From a virus: DNA of 64,000 bases. Within the stretch, counting starts at the first letter, position 1. Every line of letters starts with the position of its first letter. Of this stretch, positions 16,614 through 24,061 are shown in pieces. The notes beneath the pieces are model-generated. The model worked only from the letters and a program-made list of their open reading frames with translations. It made no database searches and had not been told where the DNA came from. Both the position numbers and the translations under genes were made by a program. Location: positions 48,553-112,552 of IMG/VR virus record IMGVR_UViG_3300031758_000017; one strand, given 5' to 3'.

Positions 16614-17332
16614 ATAACTTGATAATTTTCTTTTAACATGCTGTCCATGTAATTGAATGGTAAATTAAAATAATGTTCACCGAATTTATGTTGTTTATTG
16701 AACGATGACAATCTCTTTGCTCTTGAAATGTAAATGTTCTTCACGTAGTCTTTACCCAAGAATTTATAGTGAAGAAGTTTTATTTCCCGCTCATCCGAAA
16801 ATTTACCATCAACAGAATTAAAACTGTGACCACCAATGCCGTATTTTATATCTAAATCAGGATGAAAAATTATATTTTTACACATTGGTTCATACGTTTG
16901 TGAACCTGTTTTAATTTTTGTTGTAATGAATTCACCGTCGTATATTGGAAATTCAGTACTAACCATGTCGTGACCGTCTATTCTTGGGACGGTTATACCC
17001 ATTTCTTTGTACTCTTGAAGTTTATCCATAAGATTTTCATGGTATATAAACTCATCACAGTCACAAACTATAACCCAATCAACACCCTGACCTCTACTTC
17101 TTTTTTTATACTCTTCGGATTTAATGTTTACGTAATTAATTTCATTTATTTCATTACCACTATCCCATTTAATAACCTCAACTTTTGGGTACCTCTTATA
17201 AATCTCATCAGAGGAGTCCGTTGACATATTATCGTATATGAATATTTTTTCACAGATTGTACTATAGTAATCCAATGTGAATGGTAATATTTTTTCTTCA
17301 TTCCATGACAGTATATGTGCGTGTATCTTCAT
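16610..17332 (-). CDS. Glycosyltransferase, family 2/92-like
   Basis: A 240-residue transferase beginning IHAHILSWNEEKILPFTLDY, followed by FIYDNMSTDSSDEI and the metal site VDWVIVCDCDEFIY (DxD-E). This order (NEE, DN-S-D, DCDEF) fits the DUF23/GT92-related group placed near family 2. A His-rich C-terminal half (HYKFLGKDYVKN) is likely part of the acceptor site. Tightly packed between two GT-B-like genes. Confidence 0.8.
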   Translation of the reverse strand: MKIHAHILSWNEEKILPFTLDYYSTICEKIFIYDNMSTDSSDEIYKRYPKVEVIKWDSGNEINEINYVNIKSEEYKKRSRGQGVDWVIVCDCDEFIYHENLMDKLQEYKEMGITVPRIDGHDMVSTEFPIYDGEFITTKIKTGSQTYEPMCKNIIFHPDLDIKYGIGGHSFNSVDGKFSDEREIKLLHYKFLGKDYVKNIYISRAKRLSSFNKQHKFGEHYFNLPFNYMDSMLKENYQVI

Positions 17333-17333
17333 T

Positions 17334-18113
17334 TTAAAATATGTTTTTCCAAAGTGTTAATATCTCTTCGTTACTTAATTTAGAAACTTCATTCATAGTC
17401 TCTTCATTACCATAAAACTCTGTACCGGTTAAATAACATTCATCTTTAACCAAACAAGCAACCTCACCCTTTGATGAGTGATATACCTTACCAATCATAT
17501 CGTACATTTCTTGTTTATTGGTGGTGTGACCGTAATGAATTACTCTTGGATTCATTAAAGGTTTTACCAATTTGTCAAAATAGTTTTGGTCACCGATGTG
17601 ACCGAACAAATAGATTTTTTCACACCTGTCTTTTAATGCTCTTTGTATTGACACATGGGTCTGTTTTCTGTCTTCAATTGTACCAATAATTCCTGCAATA
17701 TTTCTTACCAGCTCTTTATTTGAAATAATTAAATTTTCTTTGATGTTTGGTATTATTACATAATCACCCCTGTAATCCGAGTGATATTTTCGATGCTCTT
17801 CATGTAAAAACACGCACAGGTCCCAATACTGTTTAATTTTACCAACAGGGAACCACCATTTTTCATGACAAGACAAAATAACTTTTTTAACAGGTGGTCT
17901 TTCCTGTAGTTGTAAAAAATGGGTAATTACAATATCATCAGATTCATACTTTAAATCTTTTTCAATGTTCCCTGATTTACATTTGTCTAAATGGTAATTC
18001 TGATTACCGTAAAATGTGCAATCAATACCATTTTCATTTAAGAAATTTGTTAAGTTTATAAAAAAAGTGGTAGAACCACCTTTTTCTGTAAATCCCGATA
18101 CAATTTTTATCAT
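17334..18113 (-). CDS. Putative GT-B glycosyltransferase
   Basis: A 259-residue protein. The N-terminal IVSGFTEKGGSTTFFINL has the glycine-rich loop of GT-B enzymes, and residues 135-160 (NIAGIIGTIEDRKQTHVSIQ) plus YLFGHIGDQNYF form the linker and donor-domain start. The usual E-x7-E motif is weak, so activity is inferred mainly from context and fold pattern. It overlaps the large upstream transferase gene by four bases. Confidence 0.65.
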   Translation of the reverse strand: MIKIVSGFTEKGGSTTFFINLTNFLNENGIDCTFYGNQNYHLDKCKSGNIEKDLKYESDDIVITHFLQLQERPPVKKVILSCHEKWWFPVGKIKQYWDLCVFLHEEHRKYHSDYRGDYVIIPNIKENLIISNKELVRNIAGIIGTIEDRKQTHVSIQRALKDRCEKIYLFGHIGDQNYFDKLVKPLMNPRVIHYGHTTNKQEMYDMIGKVYHSSKGEVACLVKDECYLTGTEFYGNEETMNEVSKLSNEEILTLWKNIF

Positions 18114-19567
18114 CTTAATTGTTTGATATTTTTTCTAATTTCAGGTGAGTTTATGTACTGACCTAAGACTTGTTTTAATTCAACATCAACCTTTTCAAAT
18201 TTTGATGCCATATCAATCATTACCACACTGTTTGTGTCAATGAATGTTTTACGTTTTTTAAGTAAAGTTTTCAACGCAAAATCTAAGTTATAAATTGATG
18301 TTTCTAAATTAATATCAAACCAATCAATCATTTTTAAATTTGTAGATGTAGTGGCAAAAAAGTCACTAATACTACCAAAATTGTTTGGAAAGTGTCCGTG
18401 TAAAATATTGAAAAAAGATGATTTGTTTTTAAAAATTAAATTGAACTGTTCGTTGTTTTGAACTATATCCAATCCATTTGAAAAAATTGTTCGGTCGTTT
18501 TCTAATACTGTAGGAAAGACGCACCCAAAAGTATTTTTTTCACTCTTAAATATTGAATACATACTTGAGAAAACGTCGTTCAATACGGTAACAGTATCAT
18601 TACTGAAAAATAACAAATCTGTTTTTGATTCCATAAACGATTCATCCCATTTCAGTACTGATAAGTTTTTATTTAATGTATCAAAAAAACCCTCGTAAAT
18701 TTTAATATTTTCAGATTCAAATTCTCTAATATTGTCTATATTGGTATCCGTCGAGATGAGTGAAATCTGTAAACTATCAAACACTGGTAATTTTTTTATG
18801 TTTTCAAAAAACTGAATTAAATTTTCATTATCGTTTGATGTTTGAACTATTAAATTAAATTTATCTTTAAACTGTTTTGGTTTGGTTATGTCATAATCAA
18901 TTTTTGGTGTTATATTAATTGGTAGGTTCTCTTTAAATTTTTCAATGTAAAATTCCCTATTCTTTTCCCAAGAATCATTGGTCATTCCGATTGATTTGTG
19001 AGTGATTCTTATGTTGTATATAACACCGATGTTTACCTCACTTAAGTGATTGCTAGTACAGAATACCATATCATAAAAATGAAAACCCGGTACTGACTCA
19101 TCAAAAGTGTGTTTTATTCTGTTTTTGTGGATTCCAATGAATAAACCATCCACTAAACAAACTTCGTGAATTGAATTTGGGATTCCATTTGCATATCTCG
19201 ATTCCCATTTTTTACCCTCATTTTCATGATTAACAATACCAACCATTTTGGTATTATCTGTCCACCACCTACCACTCTCATGAATATTGGTTGTACCGGC
19301 AACACCGAGAATCCCGTAGTCAGATTCTTCAAAATGTTTGACTAATTTTCTACCCCACGAAGTCGTATTAAAGTAAATGTCATCATGACAAAGTACGACA
19401 ATATCATGAATCGACTCTTGAATAATTTCATTGTAAGTTTGTGAAAGACTTTTTTCACCATTGTTTACTTTTTCAATAACTTGAACTTTGGGGTGTCCAC
19501 AAGTTTTTTTTAAATATTCTTGAAATTTTGGGTTGGACTCTCTTGTACTGTAACCTATTGTAATCAT
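18110..19567 (-). CDS. Large glycosyltransferase, GT2 N-terminal domain plus second domain
   Basis: At 485 residues the largest and first-transcribed gene of the glycan operon. The N-terminal half is a family-2-like domain: ITIGYSTRESNPKFQEYLKK, DIVVLCHDDIYFNTTSWGRK (HDD metal site) and GFHFYDMVFC. The C-terminal half, from about residue 235, begins another alternating strand-helix domain (NLIVQTSNDNENLIQFFENI) with FFSNDTVTVLNDVF, which looks like a second, degenerate transferase domain. A two-domain enzyme adding alternating sugars is possible. Confidence 0.8.
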   Translation of the reverse strand: MITIGYSTRESNPKFQEYLKKTCGHPKVQVIEKVNNGEKSLSQTYNEIIQESIHDIVVLCHDDIYFNTTSWGRKLVKHFEESDYGILGVAGTTNIHESGRWWTDNTKMVGIVNHENEGKKWESRYANGIPNSIHEVCLVDGLFIGIHKNRIKHTFDESVPGFHFYDMVFCTSNHLSEVNIGVIYNIRITHKSIGMTNDSWEKNREFYIEKFKENLPINITPKIDYDITKPKQFKDKFNLIVQTSNDNENLIQFFENIKKLPVFDSLQISLISTDTNIDNIREFESENIKIYEGFFDTLNKNLSVLKWDESFMESKTDLLFFSNDTVTVLNDVFSSMYSIFKSEKNTFGCVFPTVLENDRTIFSNGLDIVQNNEQFNLIFKNKSSFFNILHGHFPNNFGSISDFFATTSTNLKMIDWFDINLETSIYNLDFALKTLLKKRKTFIDTNSVVMIDMASKFEKVDVELKQVLGQYINSPEIRKNIKQLR

Positions 19568-19616
19568 TTTTTTGTTTTAAAATATTGATGATAATATAAG
19601 AAATAAAATTCACAAC

Positions 19617-19817
19617 TTAAAATTTGGAACCGTTTGGTGCAAGACCGTTGTGATTATCAATTTGTTTTCTAAAATCTTCTCTAGTGTTATATAGGTCAAG
19701 AGCTCGGTTTACTAATTTTTGTAGATTGATTGAACCATCTACACTTTTTATCTTAAATCTTTTATAAACATCATCTATGATGTTAACGCTGGTTAGTTTT
19801 GTTTGTTGTTTAGGCAT
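19617..19817 (-). CDS. Ribbon-helix-helix transcription factor (Arc/CopG type)
   Basis: A 66-residue protein. After a short basic tail, KLTSVNIIDDVYKRFKIKS forms the ribbon and first helix, and SINLQKLVNRALDLYN the second helix of a ribbon-helix-helix DNA-binding fold; such proteins act as dimers. I chose ATG 19817 because the longer frame lacks sense and crosses a perfect palindrome at 19826-19841, a likely self-operator. It lies just upstream of the glycan operon on the same strand and may control it. Confidence 0.78.
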   Translation of the reverse strand: MPKQQTKLTSVNIIDDVYKRFKIKSVDGSINLQKLVNRALDLYNTREDFRKQIDNHNGLAPNGSKF

Positions 19818-19825
19818 AATATAAG

Positions 19826-19841
19826 TATATAAATTTATATA
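19826..19841 (-). promoter_or_regulatory. Perfect palindrome, likely operator of RHH gene
   Basis: TATATAAATTTATATA is a 16-base perfect palindrome ending nine bases upstream of the start codon of the ribbon-helix-helix gene. Its position is right for an operator bound by that repressor. AT richness makes chance palindromes more likely here. Confidence 0.45.
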
Positions 19842-19854
19842 TATTATAAAAGAC

Positions 19855-19889
19855 AAAAAATATCGGACAATTTATTAGACTGTCCGATA
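19855..19889 (-). terminator. Rho-independent terminator
   Basis: TATCGGACA at 19861-19869 pairs with TGTCCGATA at 19881-19889 around an 11-base loop. On the minus strand the stem is followed by six T. It ends transcription of the MGCGCKK gene at 19894-20079 before the repressor gene. Confidence 0.85.
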
Positions 19890-19893
19890 CAAT

Positions 19894-20079
19894 TTATTGT
19901 CCTTCTGTGTTTTCTTCGTTAGTTTGATTGTTAATCTCCTCAACCTTTTTTATGATTTGGTCAAGTTGTTGTTCCATAATTGTAATCTCCTGTGGAGGTG
20001 TTGAACCACCTTCGGTTAGTTGAATGTTTACCGTTTGATTACTAACAGGTTGGTTTCTTTTTTTACATCCGCATCCCAT
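19894..20079 (-). CDS. Small protein with MGCGC start
   Basis: A 61-residue acidic protein starting MGCGCKKRNQPVSNQT. The CGC pair just after the initiator resembles the small membrane protein at 4128 (MGCSNC), but no membrane helix is present here; instead a coiled-coil-like tail (MEQQLDQIIKKVEEINNQ) follows. Possibly a metal- or thiol-linked peptide. It has its own terminator and is divergent from the methylase at 20167. Function unknown. Confidence 0.6.
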   Translation of the reverse strand: MGCGCKKRNQPVSNQTVNIQLTEGGSTPPQEITIMEQQLDQIIKKVEEINNQTNEENTEGQ

Positions 20080-20103
20080 GATTTTAAGTTTTTTTATAAA
20101 TAT

Positions 20104-20136
20104 TTTGGTTTATTGTTTTTTATTCGTTATCTTTTG
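20104..20136 (+). promoter_or_regulatory. Promoter candidate for N4/N6 methylase
   Basis: TTTGG, 19 bases, then TATCTTTTG, followed after 30 bases by the ATG at 20167. It matches the window-wide consensus except for one base in the -7 box. Confidence 0.5.
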
Positions 20137-20166
20137 TAATAATAATAAATAGAAAACAATTTGTCA

Positions 20167-21015
20167 ATGGAAATGAATAAAATTTATCAGGGTGACTGCT
20201 TAGAACTGTTTAAGGAGTTAAATGACGGTACTGTAGACCTCTTTGTTACGAGTCCACCGTACAATGTCGGTATTAGTTATGATGTGCACAAAGACGATGC
20301 TCCGATGGATGAGTATTTTGAGTGGTGTAAGAAATGGTTATCCGAAGTTTACCGTACATTAAAAGATGATGGTAGAATTGCCTTGAATATACCATATGAA
20401 ATAAACGTTAGAGAAAGAGGTGGGAGAATTTTCTTAGTATCTGAATATTGGCAGATGATGAAAGAGATTGGTTTTGGATTCTTTGGTGTTGTGGACTTAG
20501 AGGAGGATTCTCCACACCGTTCTAAAACAACCGCTTGGGGTTCTTGGATGTCACCATCATCACCATACATATACAATCCAAAAGAATGTGTAATTCTTGC
20601 ATATAAGAAAGATTACAAAAAGAAAGAAAAAGGTATATCTCAATGGTCTTATAATCAGATTGAGGTCGAAAACGAGGAAGGTAATTTTAAAAACAAAAGG
20701 GTTTATTCAGATAAAGACAAAAACGAATTCATGGAATTAGTCTTTGGTCAATGGAAATACTTCAACGACACAAAATCTTTAACTAAAGCCACATTCTCCA
20801 TGGACATCCCAATGAAAGCAATAAAAATACTTTCCTATCAAAATGACCTGATTGTTGATTGTTTTTCAGGAAGTGGAACCACCGCTTTGTCAGCTAAGAA
20901 GCTGAATAGAAATTATATTGGTTTTGAGTTATCAGAATCTTACACAAAGATATCTCAACAGAGATTGATTGATTATGATAACCAAAAGAAACAACTGGTA
21001 ATGTTTGAAGAATAA
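20167..21015 (+). CDS. DNA methyltransferase, N6-adenine/N4-cytosine (beta class)
   Basis: A 282-residue methylase of the N6_N4_Mtase family. The catalytic motif TSPPYNVG comes first and the SAM-binding FSGSGTTALSAKKLNRNYIG last, the circularly permuted order of the beta class; ends IGFELSESYTKISQQRL. It methylates DNA, either adenine N6 or cytosine N4; SPPY is more typical for N4-cytosine, but that cannot be decided by eye. The true start is ATG 20167 or 20173. No restriction partner nearby. Second methylase of the window besides the D12 enzyme at 4583. Confidence 0.9.
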   Translation: MEMNKIYQGDCLELFKELNDGTVDLFVTSPPYNVGISYDVHKDDAPMDEYFEWCKKWLSEVYRTLKDDGRIALNIPYEINVRERGGRIFLVSEYWQMMKEIGFGFFGVVDLEEDSPHRSKTTAWGSWMSPSSPYIYNPKECVILAYKKDYKKKEKGISQWSYNQIEVENEEGNFKNKRVYSDKDKNEFMELVFGQWKYFNDTKSLTKATFSMDIPMKAIKILSYQNDLIVDCFSGSGTTALSAKKLNRNYIGFELSESYTKISQQRLIDYDNQKKQLVMFEE

Positions 21016-21017
21016 AA

Positions 21018-21386
21018 TTAACGGACAGGATTCATAGGTGTTCCCAAATACATATTAACTCGGTCACCTTCTTTAAATTTATCAGTAACACCGGCGGGAA
21101 ACTCAATAACATGGTCACCTATGCCGGTGTATCTTTTTGGGTTCAATTCATTTTGACCAGCGGGTTCACAATTTCTATGTATTTTACTGATTCTATTTTT
21201 CAATACAAAAACAATATCCAAAGGTATTAAACAGTTTTTCATCCAAAAAGAATGGTGACCAACACCACCCATATTAAAAACCATACAACCATTTAAATTA
21301 TCTCTACCCATCATACCTTGACTAATTTCTTCAGGTTCGGATAGGTATTCCGCAGGGAACTTTGTATTATTAATAATCACTGACAT
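21018..21386 (-). CDS. DUF192 family protein
   Basis: A 122-residue protein of the DUF192 family. Landmarks are the ISQGMMGRDNLNGCMVFNM block, HHSFWMKNCLIPLDIVFV and HVIEFPAGVTDKFKEGD, all in family order. DUF192 proteins are small beta-rich, often envelope-associated proteins of unknown role; they occur in many phages. This copy lacks a signal peptide. The ATG at 21386 is preferred to one 27 bases upstream because the family starts there. It stands alone on the minus strand. Confidence 0.85.
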   Translation of the reverse strand: MSVIINNTKFPAEYLSEPEEISQGMMGRDNLNGCMVFNMGGVGHHSFWMKNCLIPLDIVFVLKNRISKIHRNCEPAGQNELNPKRYTGIGDHVIEFPAGVTDKFKEGDRVNMYLGTPMNPVR

Positions 21387-21399
21387 ATTTTTATAAATA

Positions 21400-21431
21400 T
21401 TTGACTTTATCATATTTGTTTACTATATTTT
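21400..21431 (+). promoter_or_regulatory. Promoter candidate, near-leaderless
   Basis: TTTGAC, 18 bases, then TATATTTT, only six bases before the ATG at 21438. The expected transcript start lies at or beside the start codon. Confidence 0.55.
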
Positions 21432-21437
21432 AATATC

Positions 21438-21683
21438 ATGAAAGGACTATTCAACGACCAATTAAATTTTGACAATAATGATGAATTGGAAATGGTTTTA
21501 GATAATTTAAACCCACAGATGGCAATTCAAATTATTGAAATGGGTTTACAACATGGTCATTATTCCGGTGTTTTTAACATGAGGGAAACACACACGTTAT
21601 ATAAAACAATTCAATACTTAAAAACATATGAATATAAGGACAATAATTTACGTACTGATGATTCTGACGGGAATCATAATTGA
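21438..21683 (+). CDS. Hypothetical protein
   Basis: An 81-residue acidic helical protein (LEMVLDNLNPQMAIQIIEMG) with His residues in the middle (GLQHGHYSGVF). The His-rich turn might bind a metal, but there is no known family. The promoter is almost directly at its ATG. Its 3' end overlaps the next small reading frame. Confidence 0.6.
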   Translation: MKGLFNDQLNFDNNDELEMVLDNLNPQMAIQIIEMGLQHGHYSGVFNMRETHTLYKTIQYLKTYEYKDNNLRTDDSDGNHN

Positions 21684-21804
21684 AAAATACGGAATGAACA
21701 CCAGTAATCCCGAGATTGAAAAATATTTTGGATTTGGTATAATTTCTCTTGGTTCATTCAATATAGTTTTAGATTATTTAAAAAAGAAAAAAAATGTCAA
21801 ATAA
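21658..21804 (+). CDS. Small membrane protein (overlapping)
   Basis: A 48-residue frame that begins inside the 3' end of the preceding gene and overlaps the start of the next by 11 bases, as usual in this genome. A hydrophobic stretch (FGFGIISLGSFNIVLDYL) ends in a Lys-rich tail, so it is probably a single-span membrane protein. Support is only positional. Confidence 0.45.
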   Translation: MILTGIIIEKYGMNTSNPEIEKYFGFGIISLGSFNIVLDYLKKKKNVK

Positions 21805-22003
21805 AGAAAAGAAATACATCACGGATTTTTTTGTAATAAGAAAGAAATACCATTGGTTTCTTTTACCAACTCCCATATTTTACTACCGTAAAGACACGTT
21901 TTTTGAAACCGGTGCAACCTCACCAAGCTGGGGTTTGGCTTTGAGATTCTTAATTTTTATGGTCGGTATTCAGATACAGAAAAACATATATTATAAAAAA
22001 TGA
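21794..22003 (+). CDS. Small membrane-associated protein
   Basis: A 69-residue protein with a basic N-terminus, aromatic-rich middle (HWFLLPTPIFYYRK) and one hydrophobic helix near the end (WGLALRFLIFMVGIQI). Its stop overlaps the ATG of the glutamine synthetase gene in the ATGA form, so both are probably made from the same transcript. Function unknown. Confidence 0.6.
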   Translation: MSNKEKKYITDFFVIRKKYHWFLLPTPIFYYRKDTFFETGATSPSWGLALRFLIFMVGIQIQKNIYYKK

Positions 22004-23124
22004 AAACAAAAGTAGAATACGTATGGCTTGATGGGTATTCCCCTGAGCCAAATCTCAGAAGTAAAATAAAAATTGTGGACCTACCGGCACCATTTGAATT
22101 GAAACACATCCCCAATTGGGGGTTTGACGGAAGCTCAACTAAACAAGCGGAAGGTAACTTTTCAGATTGTTATCTTAAGCCAGTAAAATTATATCATACA
22201 AATAGTTCACTTGATACAGTATATGTATTATGTGAGGTTTTAGATGGTAATAATGAAATTCATCCATCAAATCATAGAGCAAAAGTAGGTGAGGAAGATG
22301 TAAATTTTTGGGTTGGATTTGAACAGGAATATTTTATTCGTTCTTCACATAATAATCCAATTCTTGGATTTGAAAGAAATGGTATCATTGACGGTCAAGG
22401 AATTTATTATTGTGGTGTAGGTGGACATATTGTTGGTCGAAATATTTCTGATGAACATTTGAACATGTGTTTAAAATATGACATCAATGTGGAGGGAACC
22501 AATTCAGAGGTTGCATTAGGTCAATGGGAATACCAAATTTTTGCAACAGGTAAAATTGCCGCTTCTGATGATTTATGGATGAGTAGATATTTTTTACATA
22601 AAATTGCTGAGAAATATGGTCGTTCTATTGAGTTACATCCCAAACCGATGACCCACGGAGAATGGAACGGTTCAGGTTTACATACAAATTTCTCAAATCA
22701 AAAAATGAGAGAAGAGGGTGGTGAACAATACTTCAATGCAATTTTTAGGTCTTTTGAATCAAGAACACAAGAACATATTGACTCTTATGGTTCTGATAAC
22801 CATTTGAGATTAACAGGTCATTTTGAGACACAATCTATTGATAAATTTAGTTGGGGTGTCTCAGACAGAGGTGCATCTATCCGTGTACCAAAATCCGTTG
22901 GTGAGACATGGAAGGGTTATCTTGAAGACAGGAGACCAGCATCACACGCGGACCCATATAAAATCGTTAAAGTGATTAGTGATAGTTTATCATTAGCCGA
23001 AGAATTAAATAATGTTCATCACATGATGAATGTTGAAATAGACACCGAAAAAATTGTAAATAAATACGGTACACTTTCAGGGGAGGAACTCTTGGAAAGT
23101 TATCGAAAAGATGAAGAAGAATAA
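22000..23124 (+). CDS. Glutamine synthetase, class II (GSII type)
   Basis: Makes glutamine from glutamate, ammonia and ATP. The 374-residue protein has the GSII order: a beta-grasp N-terminus with NWGFDGSSTKQAEGNFSD, then FWVGFEQEYF, EGTNSEVALGQWEYQI, HGEWNGSGLHTNFS, WGVSDRGASIRVP and GYLEDRRPASHADPY, covering the glutamate- and metal-binding residues and the ATP site. The size fits the eukaryote-type class II enzyme instead of the 470-residue bacterial class I enzyme. A phage copy could steer nitrogen toward nucleotide synthesis. It overlaps the upstream small gene. Confidence 0.95.
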   Translation: MKTKVEYVWLDGYSPEPNLRSKIKIVDLPAPFELKHIPNWGFDGSSTKQAEGNFSDCYLKPVKLYHTNSSLDTVYVLCEVLDGNNEIHPSNHRAKVGEEDVNFWVGFEQEYFIRSSHNNPILGFERNGIIDGQGIYYCGVGGHIVGRNISDEHLNMCLKYDINVEGTNSEVALGQWEYQIFATGKIAASDDLWMSRYFLHKIAEKYGRSIELHPKPMTHGEWNGSGLHTNFSNQKMREEGGEQYFNAIFRSFESRTQEHIDSYGSDNHLRLTGHFETQSIDKFSWGVSDRGASIRVPKSVGETWKGYLEDRRPASHADPYKIVKVISDSLSLAEELNNVHHMMNVEIDTEKIVNKYGTLSGEELLESYRKDEEE

Positions 23125-23130
23125 AATACC

Positions 23131-23295
23131 ATGGGAAAAAAAGACAAAGAACATAGAAAAAAAGTTCAAGCTCGTAATCAAAGATTAAAGAGAGAAGAGT
23201 CCACATTGATGAATTTATTTAAGAAAATGCAAGAGACTAAAAATTCTGAATCAATAAATCAAGAATCGGAATCAAATAAAAATCAAGAAATATAA
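23131..23295 (+). CDS. Small basic helical protein
   Basis: A 54-residue peptide starting MGKKDKEHRKKVQARNQRLK, strongly basic at the N-terminus and Ser/Glu/Asn-rich at the end. The KVQARNQRLKREE stretch recalls short basic phage peptides I have seen in metagenomic phages; their role is unknown. It follows glutamine synthetase by six bases. Confidence 0.5.
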   Translation: MGKKDKEHRKKVQARNQRLKREESTLMNLFKKMQETKNSESINQESESNKNQEI

Positions 23296-23302
23296 ATTAA
23301 TT

Positions 23303-23473
23303 ATGGTAAGTCAACAAATTTTAGATACGTTCATTTATGAAACATTAAACGGACAATTTGGTGTGTCCGACCCAACAGAATTTGACCAAACTATTGGGGT
23401 TTTTGCAACTAAAATAGAAGCGGAAAACGCATTAAAAGAATACATTATTAGAGAACAAATAACTTTTGAGTAA
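23303..23473 (+). CDS. Hypothetical small protein
   Basis: A 56-residue acidic protein. Its C-terminal half (TKIEAENALKEYIIREQI) is a clear helix, and the N-terminal part likely forms two strands. The last base of its stop codon is the first base of the ATG of the thioesterase gene (TAATG). Function unknown. Confidence 0.5.
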   Translation: MVSQQILDTFIYETLNGQFGVSDPTEFDQTIGVFATKIEAENALKEYIIREQITFE

Positions 23474-23901
23474 TGGAATTTTTGAATTCACACCCCATAA
23501 AAAAGTCGGATTTAGGATTCCACGGAAATTTATTCGGTGGAAAACTTTTAGCGTGGATTGACGCGGCGGCTGCGGGATACTCCATGCAATTGTGTGATTC
23601 ACCAAGATTAGTTACCGTATCAATTGATAAATGTTTTTTTGAAAAACCAGCCAAAGAGGGTCAGTTGATTAAAATTTACGGGTCACCAAGTAAATTAGGG
23701 AATACTTCAGTTACCTTGTATATGGAAGCAAGAGCACATAATGTTTACACAGGTAACCAAATTGTCATCTTGAAAACAAACATAAGGTTTGTTAGGATTG
23801 ATGAAGAAGGTAATCCGGTACCAATTGGTGAAAAAGGTAGGAGTAGAATTCAAAAATTAATTGACATAAGAGATTCTGAACAAAACGATGTCAACCCTTA
23901 A
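23473..23901 (+). CDS. Hot-dog fold acyl-CoA thioesterase (YciA-like)
   Basis: Hydrolyses acyl-CoA thioesters. The 142-residue single hot-dog domain carries HGNLFGGKLLAWIDAAAAGY, the helix with the catalytic Asp, and VTVSIDKCFFEKPAKEGQLI, the second conserved strand, in the order of the acyl-CoA hydrolase (YciA/BACH) group. Such enzymes act as trimers of dimers in the cytosol. A phage copy is unusual and may alter the host's acyl-CoA pool or lipid synthesis during infection. Adjacent genes do not clarify its partner. Confidence 0.85.
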   Translation: MEFLNSHPIKKSDLGFHGNLFGGKLLAWIDAAAAGYSMQLCDSPRLVTVSIDKCFFEKPAKEGQLIKIYGSPSKLGNTSVTLYMEARAHNVYTGNQIVILKTNIRFVRIDEEGNPVPIGEKGRSRIQKLIDIRDSEQNDVNP

Positions 23902-24061
23902 AAGACAATATAAAATTTACATTAAACAAAATCCCAACTCAAATCTTTCTTATGAGGAATGGGAAAAAAATTTTTTGGAAAATTTGAAATTGGGTATGGA
24001 ATTAGGTGACGATTTTTCAGATTGGGACGTAACTTTAATGGACGGTTTGGAGGATGAATAA
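23888..24061 (+). CDS. Hypothetical small acidic protein
   Basis: A 57-residue protein overlapping the 3' end of the thioesterase gene by 14 bases and the next gene by eight. The N-terminus is basic (LKRQYKIYIKQNP), the rest acidic and helical (YEEWEKNFLENLKLGMEL), with DDFSDWDVTLMDGLEDE at the tail. Function not recognised. Confidence 0.55.
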   Translation: MSTLKRQYKIYIKQNPNSNLSYEEWEKNFLENLKLGMELGDDFSDWDVTLMDGLEDE

